Shown: positions 7,990-16,581 of the stretch, one piece after another | How the letters are laid out: the number at the start of each line of letters is the position of its first letter | Position numbering within the stretch: the stretch's first letter is position 1 | NCBI RefSeq assembly: GCF_015356865.1 | Contig: NZ_JAAFZA010000048.1 | Coordinates: 1-55,600, forward strand | DNA: 55,600 nt | Direction: 5' to 3' | Source of the DNA: Catenulispora pinisilvae | GTDB lineage: Bacteria > Actinomycetota > Actinomycetes > Streptomycetales > Catenulisporaceae | Notes under the pieces: model-generated | What the model was told of the DNA's origin: nothing | The model's input: the letters and a program-made list of their open reading frames with translations, nothing else | The model's database searches: none | Program-made: the position numbers and the translations under genes

Positions 7990-8892
7990 ATGGTTATCGA
8001 CGGCGGTAGCGGCGGTCCGGGCCGCCCAGGCGACGGCGCCCCGCGCCGCGGCCGGCCCGGACGCGCACCGCGCATCGAGCAGCCGCAAACCGTCATCCGC
8101 CTCCCCAAGGACCCCTACGAAGGCGAGTTCAAGGCCCCCCGAGGACGCCGCGGCCGCGGCGTCCTGGCACTGGCCGCACTGGTCGTGGTGGTCTCCGTCA
8201 TCATCGCGATCAGCAGCAGCAAGCACAACAACGGCGCGGCCAGTCAGGGTGCGAGTACGGGCGTCGGGGGCGGGGTGCCGCCGGCGACGGCCACGGTGGG
8301 GCAGAGCGCTCCGGCGAGTGCGCCTTCGAGCCCTGCGTTCCCCTCGCAGAACGGTGATGTCCTGACCGGCTATCCGGATACGCAGGACGGCGCCACGGCC
8401 GCCGCGGCCAACTTCGTCGCCGCCTACGGCTCCGAGGCGATGATGACGGCGGATTCCCGCCACAAGCTGGTGCAGGAGATCGCCGACCCGGCCATAGTGA
8501 CCACCCTGCAACAGCAACTGGACCAGGCTTTCACGCTGGCCGCACAGGGCTTCGGGCTGGACAAGAACGGCAACGCGCCGACGGGTCAGAGCTTTGTGAG
8601 CCGGGCGGTCCCGTTCGGGACCACGGTCGCGAACTACAGCGCGGCGAAGGCGACGGTCGCCGTGTGGATCAACATGATCTCCGGAACGGCGGGCCAGGGT
8701 TCGACGCATCCCGTATCCGAAACCTGGAGCACGGTCACGCTGAACCTAACTTGGGTAAACGGAGACTGGAAGTGGAGTAGCTTCACTCAGGCGGATGGCC
8801 CCACGCCGGTCCCGGCCGGACAGCAGGTGTCCTCGTCTAGCGACCTCCAGAAGGCCGTCCAGCAGTTCGCGAGGCTCCGCTATGCCCCATGA
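7990..8892 (+). CDS. Single-pass membrane protein, VirB8-like component
   Basis: A 300-aa protein. A 55-residue Gly/Pro/Arg-rich cytoplasmic head contains PQTVIRLPKDPYEGEFKAP. One helix follows (GVLALAALVVVVSVIIAIS), then an Ala/Ser/Pro-rich spacer and a ~160-residue extracytoplasmic domain. That domain begins FPSQNGDVLTGYPDTQDGATAAAANFVAAYGS and ends with WVNGDWKWSSF. The topology and the NTF2-like strand pattern ending in a W-x-W motif match VirB8/TcpC-type scaffold proteins of type IV secretion. ATG at 7990 was preferred over the in-frame GTG at 7930 because GGGGAG lies eight bases upstream. It overlaps the next gene by 11 bp. Confidence 0.8.
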   Translation: MVIDGGSGGPGRPGDGAPRRGRPGRAPRIEQPQTVIRLPKDPYEGEFKAPRGRRGRGVLALAALVVVVSVIIAISSSKHNNGAASQGASTGVGGGVPPATATVGQSAPASAPSSPAFPSQNGDVLTGYPDTQDGATAAAANFVAAYGSEAMMTADSRHKLVQEIADPAIVTTLQQQLDQAFTLAAQGFGLDKNGNAPTGQSFVSRAVPFGTTVANYSAAKATVAVWINMISGTAGQGSTHPVSETWSTVTLNLTWVNGDWKWSSFTQADGPTPVPAGQQVSSSSDLQKAVQQFARLRYAP

Positions 8893-10237
8893 TTGGCTCA
8901 CCGCACCAGCCGATCCGTGCGCGCTGCTCACGGGCAAGCTCAAGGACGCCTGCGAGAACACCCAGCAGATGGTGGGCGGCAGCACCCCCTCCCCGCCCGG
9001 CGGCCAGAACAGCGGCGTCTCCTCCGCCGACGCCATCACCGACCCGCTCGGCTCCATCGCGCGGGGCTGTGCGGAGGCGGCGCAGTGGGTCATCAACAAT
9101 CTGTCGGACGCCATCTCCAAGACCGCGACGGTCAACTTCACCAACCTGGGCTTCCTGAAGCAGTACGCGATCGTCTTCGCCGCGTCGGCGATCCTGACCG
9201 TGCTCCTGTGGCTCAGCTCCGTTGTGAAGCGGGCGGTGCGGGGCGATTCCATCGTCACCGCGATAGGTGAGGCGACGGGCTTTCTGTGGATGGCCGTGTT
9301 GGCCTCGGCCTTCACGCCGGTGATCCTGGCCGGGATGGTGAAGATCACCGACAGTGTCTCCGACGCCATCGGGAACGGGTCCACCGCGGATCGGAACGGG
9401 TTCCTGGCGTCGTTTTCGCATGCGCTGGACCCGAATTCCGGGTTGGGTGGCGGGCCGATCATGCTGATCTTCGTGTCCGTGATGTCGATGGTCGCCTCGG
9501 CTCTGCTGTGGCTGGAGCTCATCATCCGGGCCGCGATGCTGTACGTCGGCGCCGCGTTGGCGACCGCGGTGTACGCCGGGTTCGTCGACCGGGCCATGTG
9601 GGGGCACATCCGGCGGTGGGTCGGGTTGATGATCTCCATCGACCTGGTGAAGCCGATCATCGTGATCGTGTTGTCGTTGGCCACCGCTGTGTCCTCCGGG
9701 CCGCAGGACTCGTTCAGCGCCGTGTTGAGCGGGCTGGCCATCATGATTCTGTCGATCTTCGCCTCGGGGCTGGTCTACCGGTTCGTGCCGGCGTTCGGCG
9801 ACGACATGCTGACGCTCCAGAAGGAGCGGGCGGCGAAGATCGGGAAGGCGGCCATCACCAGCGCCGCGTTCACCTCGCCGGCCGGGACGATGCGCAACGG
9901 GATGGCCGCGCACGGCAACCGGATGGGCGGGGCTTTCGCCGGCGGTGGCGGCGGGAACATGGGTAGTGCGATCACCGGGATGTCGGTCGGTGCGCTGGCC
10001 GGTGGGGCCAGTGCGGCGGCCGGGATCGCGGCGCACACCGGCAGGGCCCTGACGGTGCGGCCCGGGGCGGACGGCGGCCAGGGCGGCGGCGGCGCCGGCG
10101 GCAACGCCGGGAGCGCCGGTGGCGGCGGCAACACCAGTGGCGGCAGCGGCGGTTCGGCGACCTCCGCCTCGCGCCTGCAGGCCGCGCACGCCCCGGTCGT
10201 GCCCAAGACCCCGCCGCCGCCGCGCGGCGGTTCGTGA
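8882..10237 (+). CDS. Polytopic VirB6/TrbL-like T4SS membrane protein with Gly-rich tail
   Basis: A 451-aa protein. A soluble, Cys-containing N-terminus (DPCALLTGKLKDACENTQQ) precedes about six hydrophobic segments between residues 95 and 320. They include YAIVFAASAILTVLLWLSSV, FLWMAVLASAFTPVILAGMV, ALLWLELIIRAAMLYVGAAL and GLAIMILSIFASGLVYRFVP. The C-terminal ~110 residues are very rich in Gly, Ala, Ser and Asn and probably disordered. The layout resembles the VirB6/TrbL inner-membrane channel component. The start at 8882 overlaps the upstream stop codon, so it is likely translationally coupled. Upstream in-frame codons are shadow of the previous gene. Confidence 0.82.
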   Translation: MPHDWLTAPADPCALLTGKLKDACENTQQMVGGSTPSPPGGQNSGVSSADAITDPLGSIARGCAEAAQWVINNLSDAISKTATVNFTNLGFLKQYAIVFAASAILTVLLWLSSVVKRAVRGDSIVTAIGEATGFLWMAVLASAFTPVILAGMVKITDSVSDAIGNGSTADRNGFLASFSHALDPNSGLGGGPIMLIFVSVMSMVASALLWLELIIRAAMLYVGAALATAVYAGFVDRAMWGHIRRWVGLMISIDLVKPIIVIVLSLATAVSSGPQDSFSAVLSGLAIMILSIFASGLVYRFVPAFGDDMLTLQKERAAKIGKAAITSAAFTSPAGTMRNGMAAHGNRMGGAFAGGGGGNMGSAITGMSVGALAGGASAAAGIAAHTGRALTVRPGADGGQGGGGAGGNAGSAGGGGNTSGGSGGSATSASRLQAAHAPVVPKTPPPPRGGS

Positions 10238-10264
10238 CCGAGCCCGGTGAGGAGGCAGGACCAG

Positions 10265-10480
10265 ATGAGCGAGCACGCGGGCTCGAACACCGAAGAATTC
10301 GTGTTCTGCGATCCCGCTTTCCGCTTTTCCCAGGTAGCGTCGAGTAGAGAACCCGGCCGCGCACCACGATCACCTGTACCTCCGCTGGAAGGCACCGCCG
10401 TGAGCACCACGCCAAGCAGTGACGACCGCCTCGCGGCGGCCGGTTCCGTGACCGGGGGCCGACGGGGGGCCCGGCCGTGA
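10265..10480 (+). CDS. Small hydrophilic ORF between T4SS-like genes
   Basis: A 71-aa frame beginning MSEHAGSNTEEFVFCDPAFRFSQVASS and ending Gly/Arg-rich. It has GGAGG ten bases upstream and ends in a GTGA overlap with the SCO6880-family gene, which supports translation. Third-position base use in its first half is less GC-rich than that of its neighbours, and I recognise no domain. It may be a cluster-specific small protein or only a leader that couples the upstream and downstream genes. An internal GTG at 10400 is an alternative start. Confidence 0.45.
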   Translation: MSEHAGSNTEEFVFCDPAFRFSQVASSREPGRAPRSPVPPLEGTAVSTTPSSDDRLAAAGSVTGGRRGARP

Positions 10481-12006
10481 GCACCGCCCAGCAGGAGCCC
10501 CCCCAGTACCGCCGCGCCTACCTGCTCGGCAAGGCCAAGCCGAGCGCGCTGATCGGCCGCAACCGCGAGACCGGCGAGATCGGCGTCATCGTCATCTGCT
10601 GCGGCATCTCGCTGCTGTCCGGCTTCTTCGTGCCCACCACGTTCCTGAAGGTCCTGGGCATCCTGGCCGGCCCGGCGCTGGCCCTGGTCGTCGTCTTCAT
10701 GCCCTACAACGGCCGCACCATCTACAAGTGGTTCGAGATCAACCGCTCCTACAAGCGGCTCCTGCGCTCCCCGCAGGCCACCTGGCGCTCCCGCGCCATG
10801 GAGGCCGGCACCCGGATCGACGGCGCCGAGGTCGAGATCGGCCCGCCGCCGGGCGTGGGCCGGCTGCGCTGGCTGCGCGCGCAGTTCGGGCCGGACGAGA
10901 TCGCGGTCCTGATGCACCTGGACCGCCGGACCGTGACCGCCACGCTGGAGATCGAGGGCCCCGGCGTCGGGTCGCGCGACTCCGAGGACCAGGAGGCCCT
11001 GGTCGACCGGTTCGGGACGCTGCTGCGGCACGTGGCCAACGGCGACGGCTTCGTGACCCGGTTGCAGATACTGGCCCGCACGCTGCCGGCCGACCCGGAC
11101 GCGCACGCCAAGGACGTGGCCCGCCGCGGCGACGAGAACTCCCCGCCCTGGCTCCAGGAGTCCTACGAGCACCTGCTGTCGATGGTCTCGACCTCCTCCG
11201 AGCAGCACCGGGCCTATCTGGTCGCCTGCATGCCCTACACCAAGGACCTGGCCTCGGAGGCCTACGTCATCGGCCGCGGCGCCGTGGACGTGGGCCTGGG
11301 CATCATCATGGCCCGCGAGCTGGCCGACATCTGCGCCCGGCTGGCCGACGCCGACATCAAGGTGCGCCAGCCGCTCGGGCCGGTCGCCCTGTCCTCGCTG
11401 ATCCACTCCATGTACGACCCCGACCACCCGATCGACCACCTGCACGCGATGTCGCGGCGCAACGCCTGGCCGGCCGAGCTGGACGCCACCCACCCGCGGT
11501 TCCTGATGGCCAAGACCCGGGAGTCGACCACCGCCGAGCCCTGGTGCCACGCCACCGCCTGGATCAAGGAGTGGCCGCTGACCCCGGTCGGCGTGAACTT
11601 CCTGGCCCCGCTGCTGGTCCACACCCCGGACGTGATCCGCACGGTCGCGGTGACGATGGACCTGGAACCCACCGACGTGGCCATCGAGCGGATGCTCACC
11701 GAGAAGATCAACACCGATGCCGAGGCCTCCCGGCAGGCCAAGCTGGGCCGGGTCGACGACCCGCGCGAGCGGGCCCACGCCGGGCGCGTGGACCAGCGCG
11801 GCGAGGACCTGGCCTCCGGCGCCGCCGGGGTGAACCTGGTCGGCTACATCACCGTTTCCTCCCGCGGTCCGGACCCGTTGAACCGGGACAAGCGCACGAT
11901 CCGGGCCTCGGCGGGCAAGTCGTTCCTGAAGCTGGAGTGGTGCGACCGCGAACACCACAGGGCGTTCACCAACACCCTGCCGTTCGCGACCGGGCTGCGG
12001 AAGTAA
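10477..12006 (+). CDS. SCO6880-family T4SS-associated protein
   Basis: A 509-aa protein recognised as the actinobacterial SCO6880-type family. The N-terminus (QYRRAYLLGKAKPSALIGRNRETGEI) resembles the PrgI-like start of conjugation proteins. Two helices follow (about 34-52 and 58-76), then a large cytoplasmic part with strings such as LMHLDRRTVTATLEIEGPG, HAMSRRNAWPAELDATHPRF and EWPLTPVGVNFLAPLL. In this cluster it sits directly before the VirB4-like ATPase and appears to supply the membrane-proximal N-terminal module that is missing from that ATPase. GTG start overlaps the previous stop by four bases. Biochemical function of the family is not known to me. Confidence 0.87.
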   Translation: MSTAQQEPPQYRRAYLLGKAKPSALIGRNRETGEIGVIVICCGISLLSGFFVPTTFLKVLGILAGPALALVVVFMPYNGRTIYKWFEINRSYKRLLRSPQATWRSRAMEAGTRIDGAEVEIGPPPGVGRLRWLRAQFGPDEIAVLMHLDRRTVTATLEIEGPGVGSRDSEDQEALVDRFGTLLRHVANGDGFVTRLQILARTLPADPDAHAKDVARRGDENSPPWLQESYEHLLSMVSTSSEQHRAYLVACMPYTKDLASEAYVIGRGAVDVGLGIIMARELADICARLADADIKVRQPLGPVALSSLIHSMYDPDHPIDHLHAMSRRNAWPAELDATHPRFLMAKTRESTTAEPWCHATAWIKEWPLTPVGVNFLAPLLVHTPDVIRTVAVTMDLEPTDVAIERMLTEKINTDAEASRQAKLGRVDDPRERAHAGRVDQRGEDLASGAAGVNLVGYITVSSRGPDPLNRDKRTIRASAGKSFLKLEWCDREHHRAFTNTLPFATGLRK

Positions 12007-12021
12007 GGAGACTGATACGTC

Positions 12022-13650
12022 ATGGCCGGACGCTCGATCATGGACTCCCTGACCGAAGGCTTCGCCGCGCTGGTTTTCGGCAAGGTCGAGACCGCCCGCC
12101 CGCCGGTGCGCACCTCGTCCTCGCAGGCGCAGGCCGTATACCTGCCGACCGCGGCGCCGGGCCTGGGCGACTCCGGCGTCATCATCGGCCGCGAGGTCTA
12201 CTCCGGCAAGGGCTACGTCTACGACCCCTTCCAGCTGTACGGCCAGCAGCTGCCGGCCCCGCACTGGCTGGTGCTCGGCGAGTCCGGCAACGGCAAGTCG
12301 GCGCTGGAGAAGACGTACGTGCTGCGCCAGCTGCGCTTCAAGGACCGCCAGGTGGTGGTGCTGGACGCGCAGGGCGAGGACGGCGTCGGCGAGTGGCACC
12401 TGATCGCCGAGTCGCTGGGCGTCACCCCGGTCCGCCTGGACCCGCACGGCGTGCACGGCGACAGCATCTGCCTCAATCCGCTGGACCCCGCGATCGCCAC
12501 CACCGGCCAGCTCGCGCTGCTGCGGACCATAGTCGAGGTGGCCCAGGGCCGGCCGCTGGACGAGCGGGCCGGCTACGCGTTGAAGGCCGCGCACCTGCGG
12601 GTCGGCGAGGCGGCGCTGAAGTACGGCCGCCAGCCGATCCTCTCGGACGTGGTCGAGGCCCTGCGCACGCCGCTGAACAGCGCCGCCGAGGACATGAACG
12701 TCACCATAGAGGACGTGCAGGCCTGGGGCCTGGACGTCGCGCTGGTCCTGGACCGGCTGGTGGACGGCGACCTGGCGGGCATGTTCGACGGGCCCACGAC
12801 GCAGGGCATCGACCTGGACTCGCCGCTGATCGTCTTCGACCTGTCGGCCATCGACCGCAACTCGATCGGCATGCCGATCCTGATGGCCATCGTCGGCGTC
12901 TGGCTGGAGCACACCTGGCTGCGGCCGGACCGGGTGAAGCGCATCCTGCTGGTCGAAGAGGCCTGGCACATCATCAACTCGCCCTTCGTGGCGCAGCTGT
13001 TCCAGCGGCTGCTGAAGTTCGGCCGGCGCCTGGGCCTGTCCTTCGTCGCGGTCGTGCACCACCTGTCGGACGTCGTGGACGGCGCCGCGGCCCGCGAGGC
13101 GGCGGCGATCCTGAAGATGGCGTCGACCCGCACCGTGTACATGCAGAAGGCTGATGAAGCGCGCACCACCGGCAAGGTGCTGGGCTTACCACGCTGGGCG
13201 GTGGAGATCATCCCATCGCTGACACCGGGCATCGCGGTCTGGGACGTGAACGGCGACGTGCAGGTGGTGAAGCACATCGTCACCGAGCACGAGCGTCCAT
13301 TGGTGTTCACCGACCGCGCCATGACGGAGACCTCCGCGGAGGCCGCGGCGATCCTCGCCCGTGCGACCGCCGCCGCCCTGCCGCCCGGGACCGCCGAGGA
13401 ACAAGCGGCGGCGCTGGAAGCGGCCGAAGCAGAGCGGTTGGCCGCGTTGCCGGCGCCGGCCACGCCGGTACGCGCGATCGCCGCGGGCAACCAGCATCCG
13501 CTGCCGCGCCGCGAGGAGCGGTGGGAGGTGCAGCCGATCACCGACGACGGGGACGACGAGCTGACGGCCATTGCCGGGACGCTGTTCGGGAAGAAGGCCG
13601 AGCTGCCATATCACACGGCCGGTGAGCCGCCGGAGGTCTGGGACCGATAG
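12022..13650 (+). CDS. VirB4/TraC-like T4SS ATPase
   Basis: A 542-aa cytoplasmic ATPase. It begins with a short ~75-residue lead. The motor domain has Walker A GESGNGKS (residues 86-93), Walker B RILLVEEAWH (about 307-316, paired Glu) and the downstream strings FGRRLGLSFVAVVHHLSD and EARTTGKVLGLPRWA, typical of VirB4/TraC/TcpF motors. It lacks the long N-terminal domain of classical VirB4; the adjacent SCO6880-family protein may replace it. An acidic/Ala-rich C-terminal tail follows residue ~430. It is the last gene of the rightward cluster, with GGAG 11 bases before the ATG and a strong hairpin after the stop. Confidence 0.9.
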   Translation: MAGRSIMDSLTEGFAALVFGKVETARPPVRTSSSQAQAVYLPTAAPGLGDSGVIIGREVYSGKGYVYDPFQLYGQQLPAPHWLVLGESGNGKSALEKTYVLRQLRFKDRQVVVLDAQGEDGVGEWHLIAESLGVTPVRLDPHGVHGDSICLNPLDPAIATTGQLALLRTIVEVAQGRPLDERAGYALKAAHLRVGEAALKYGRQPILSDVVEALRTPLNSAAEDMNVTIEDVQAWGLDVALVLDRLVDGDLAGMFDGPTTQGIDLDSPLIVFDLSAIDRNSIGMPILMAIVGVWLEHTWLRPDRVKRILLVEEAWHIINSPFVAQLFQRLLKFGRRLGLSFVAVVHHLSDVVDGAAAREAAAILKMASTRTVYMQKADEARTTGKVLGLPRWAVEIIPSLTPGIAVWDVNGDVQVVKHIVTEHERPLVFTDRAMTETSAEAAAILARATAAALPPGTAEEQAAALEAAEAERLAALPAPATPVRAIAAGNQHPLPRREERWEVQPITDDGDDELTAIAGTLFGKKAELPYHTAGEPPEVWDR

Positions 13651-13661
13651 CGCCCGCCCGC

Positions 13662-13692
13662 TTTACCGGCAATCAACCGGATTGCCGGTAAA
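13662..13692 (+). terminator. Perfect 13-bp hairpin after the T4SS-like cluster
   Basis: TTTACCGGCAATC and GATTGCCGGTAAA pair perfectly around AACCG, starting 12 bp after the VirB4-like stop codon. There is no T tract, but the stem is strong and well placed to end the operon. Further ACCGG-rich short palindromes continue to about 13755. Confidence 0.7.
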
Positions 13693-13794
13693 TATCCGGA
13701 CTACCGGCGATCAGCCGGTCAGGCCGTGGCGGGCTACCGGCATTCCACCGGATTCTCGATAGCCCGGCGAACGGCCGCCGCCTAGCATGGCCGC

Positions 13795-14700
13795 ATGATC
13801 GCCTTGCTGTCCGCACCGACCAACCTCGGCCTGCGACCCCTGCGCCCGACCACCGTCCCCGGCACCGCCAAGGCCCCGGAGGCGTTGCGCGAGGCCGGTT
13901 TGCACGCCCGCTTCGCCGAGCTCGGCGCCCGGGACGCCGGCGTGGTGCTCCCCGGCCGCTACGAGGACGACGCGCGCCCCGGACGCCTGCGCAATCAGGA
14001 CGCGATCATCGACCACTCCCGGCGGCTGGCGCAGCGCATCGGCAAGATCCGCGCCGAGGGCGACGCGCCCCTGGTCATCGGCGGCGATTGCAGCCTGCTG
14101 ATCGGCTGCGGCCTGGCCCTGCGTCCGACCGGCCGCTACGGCCTGGTGCACCTCGACGGCCACACCGACTTCCGCAACCCCGGGAACTCGGACGCCTGCG
14201 CCGCGCTGGCGGGCGAGGACCTGGCCGCGCTCATCGGCCGGCACTGGCCGGCGATCGCCGACATCGACGGGCTCGGACCGTACTTCGATCCGGCGGACAC
14301 CGTGCACGCCGGCTGTCGCGAGGACGACCAGGAAATGGCCGAGGTCCAGGACGCCATCAGCCTCACGATCCGCGCCGCGGAGATCCTCCAGGACGGCGTC
14401 GCCGCCACCGCCGCCCGCATCCGCGCACAGCTGGACCGCGCGGAACTCCACGGTTACTGGCTGCACGTCGACGTGGACATCCTCGACGGGGCCGTGATGC
14501 CCGCGGTCGACAGCCCCGATCCCGGCGGCCTGTCCGCCGACCAGTTGACCGGACTGATCGCCGCCCTCGCCCCCGGCGCGGTCGGCGGGGACGTCGGCGT
14601 CTTCGACCCCGATCATGACCCGGACGGCCGCTACGCGCGGCTGCTGGTCGACGTGGTCACCGAGGGGTTCGGCCACCTCGGGCAGGGCCGCCGGCACTAA
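13795..14700 (+). CDS. Arginase/agmatinase (ureohydrolase) family protein
   Basis: A 301-aa cytoplasmic protein with the ureohydrolase fold. Metal-site motifs are GGDCS (residues 96-100), HLDGHTDFR (D121, H123, D125) and HVDVDILDGAVMPAVDSP (D226, D228). Canonical arginases have GGDHS; here the first metal-ligand His is Cys (C99). The typical DAHxD is DGHTD. Other ligands are kept, so a binuclear metal site may still form with altered metal preference. Family members hydrolyse arginine, agmatine, formiminoglutamate or guanidino acids; substrate is not predictable here. It is a single gene, ended by the hairpin at 14763-14792. Confidence 0.87.
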   Translation: MIALLSAPTNLGLRPLRPTTVPGTAKAPEALREAGLHARFAELGARDAGVVLPGRYEDDARPGRLRNQDAIIDHSRRLAQRIGKIRAEGDAPLVIGGDCSLLIGCGLALRPTGRYGLVHLDGHTDFRNPGNSDACAALAGEDLAALIGRHWPAIADIDGLGPYFDPADTVHAGCREDDQEMAEVQDAISLTIRAAEILQDGVAATAARIRAQLDRAELHGYWLHVDVDILDGAVMPAVDSPDPGGLSADQLTGLIAALAPGAVGGDVGVFDPDHDPDGRYARLLVDVVTEGFGHLGQGRRH

Positions 14701-14762
14701 GGGTTCTCACACAGCGGGATCTTTCAACAGGATCCTGATATAGCGATCCCCTGCGAACGCAG

Positions 14763-14792
14763 GGCGGTCCGCGACCGACGTCGCGGACCGCC
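14763..14792. terminator. Perfect 13-bp hairpin between convergent genes
   Basis: GGCGGTCCGCGAC and GTCGCGGACCGCC are exact complements around CGAC. The hairpin lies between the arginase-family stop (14700) and the stop of the leftward small gene (14798), so it can terminate both. Confidence 0.8.
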
Positions 14793-14797
14793 TGACA

Positions 14798-15001
14798 TCA
14801 GGTCCCTGGTAAAGGGAAGTCCAGTAATCGGGCCGCCTGCTCCTCACTCCGGCACGGCCAGACATCCCCGCACGTGCAGAACCGCGGCCCGGCTTCCCCG
14901 TCCATCCCCCGCACCTCGACCTTGTGATGCACCGCGAACAGCACCCCCACCCAGTTCCGGTAATCCGGGGAGACGTGACCGTCAAGACTTGCGACACTCA
15001 T
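14798..15001 (-). CDS. Small Cys-containing protein of unknown function
   Basis: A 67-aa protein starting MSVASLDGHVSPDYRNW and containing FCTCGDVWPC, a C-x-C-x6-C cluster near the C-terminus that could bind a metal or form a disulphide. The start is well supported: GGAGGA lies six bases upstream of the ATG. The frame stays open further upstream but without conserved features. It is convergent with the arginase-family gene and divergent from the aldo/keto reductase gene, with 109 bp between starts. I do not recognise a characterised family. Confidence 0.65.
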   Translation of the reverse strand: MSVASLDGHVSPDYRNWVGVLFAVHHKVEVRGMDGEAGPRFCTCGDVWPCRSEEQAARLLDFPLPGT

Positions 15002-15110
15002 GTATGTCCTCCAGTCTCCGCGACGTCGAGCGACACCGTCTTCCAGACACGGTGTAGAACGACGGCGAGCCGCGCGGGTGACGGGTGATTTCTGAGACGG
15101 GAGTTGCTGC

Positions 15111-16112
<1,002 letters not shown>

Positions 16113-16246
16113 GAAGTCCCGCCGAACAGCAAGCGAACAGCAGCAGAACCGGTGCCGAGCAAGCGCTGAGCAGGCACTAAGCGGTTGCCGGGCCCAGCAG
16201 CCCAAGCCCGATAAGGCTTCGACAAACCCCATCGGCTGTGCAGTAA

Positions 16247-16293
16247 GGCCCCCTGAGGTACCTGAGGGTCGTACCTAAGGTACCTCAGGGGCC
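16247..16293 (+). terminator. Long imperfect hairpin after the aldo/keto reductase
   Basis: GGCCCCCTGAGGTACCT and AGGTACCTCAGGGGCC pair over 16 bp with one unpaired C, around a 14-nt loop that itself contains GTACCT. It lies 134 bp after the reductase stop and 98 bp before the next start. It is therefore either a distant terminator or a leader element of the downstream small gene. Confidence 0.45.
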
Positions 16294-16391
16294 AAGGACT
16301 GGCCTGTTGCCTCATGTGTAGGGGGTGCCTCCCGCTGGAGACTAGTACACGTCACCGAAGTGGGATCGCACGAAAGGCCGCAACCGAAACC

Positions 16392-16565
16392 ATGAACAAC
16401 ACCGTCTACACCCTTGAGATCGCCAACGCCCGCCGGGCCCAGCTGATCGAGCAGGCTCGCCGCCACGGGCTGGCCAAGCGCGCCCGCCGGGCCATGGACA
16501 ATTGCCCGGACAAGGTGCATACCGTGCACGCCGTATCACGTTCCGGTGAAAGGTCGGTGACCTGA
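16392..16565 (+). CDS. Small basic protein of unknown function
   Basis: A 57-aa frame, [21 protein letters not shown] onward, with a predicted amphipathic helix rich in Ala and Arg (RARRAMDNC) and one Cys. Codon use is GC-rich and normal for this genome. The ribosome site is weak (GAAAGG is 16 bases upstream). Similar short Arg-rich proteins occur near regulators in streptomycetes, but I cannot name a family. It ends 16 bp before the LAL regulator gene and may be its co-transcribed leader gene. Confidence 0.55.
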   Translation: MNNTVYTLEIANARRAQLIEQARRHGLAKRARRAMDNCPDKVHTVHAVSRSGERSVT

Positions 16566-16581
16566 GCCGGACCCCTGTGCG

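Noticed and set aside
9775-13062. 1095-codon open frame antisense to the T4SS-like genes
   Set aside because: Its product is His/Arg/Val/Gln-rich without domains and mirrors GC-rich codon structure of the real rightward genes. Such shadow frames are expected in very GC-rich DNA.
6126-13650. Integrative conjugative element with attachment sites
   Set aside because: No tRNA, integrase, relaxase, replication gene or flanking direct repeats were found, and base composition matches the neighbours.
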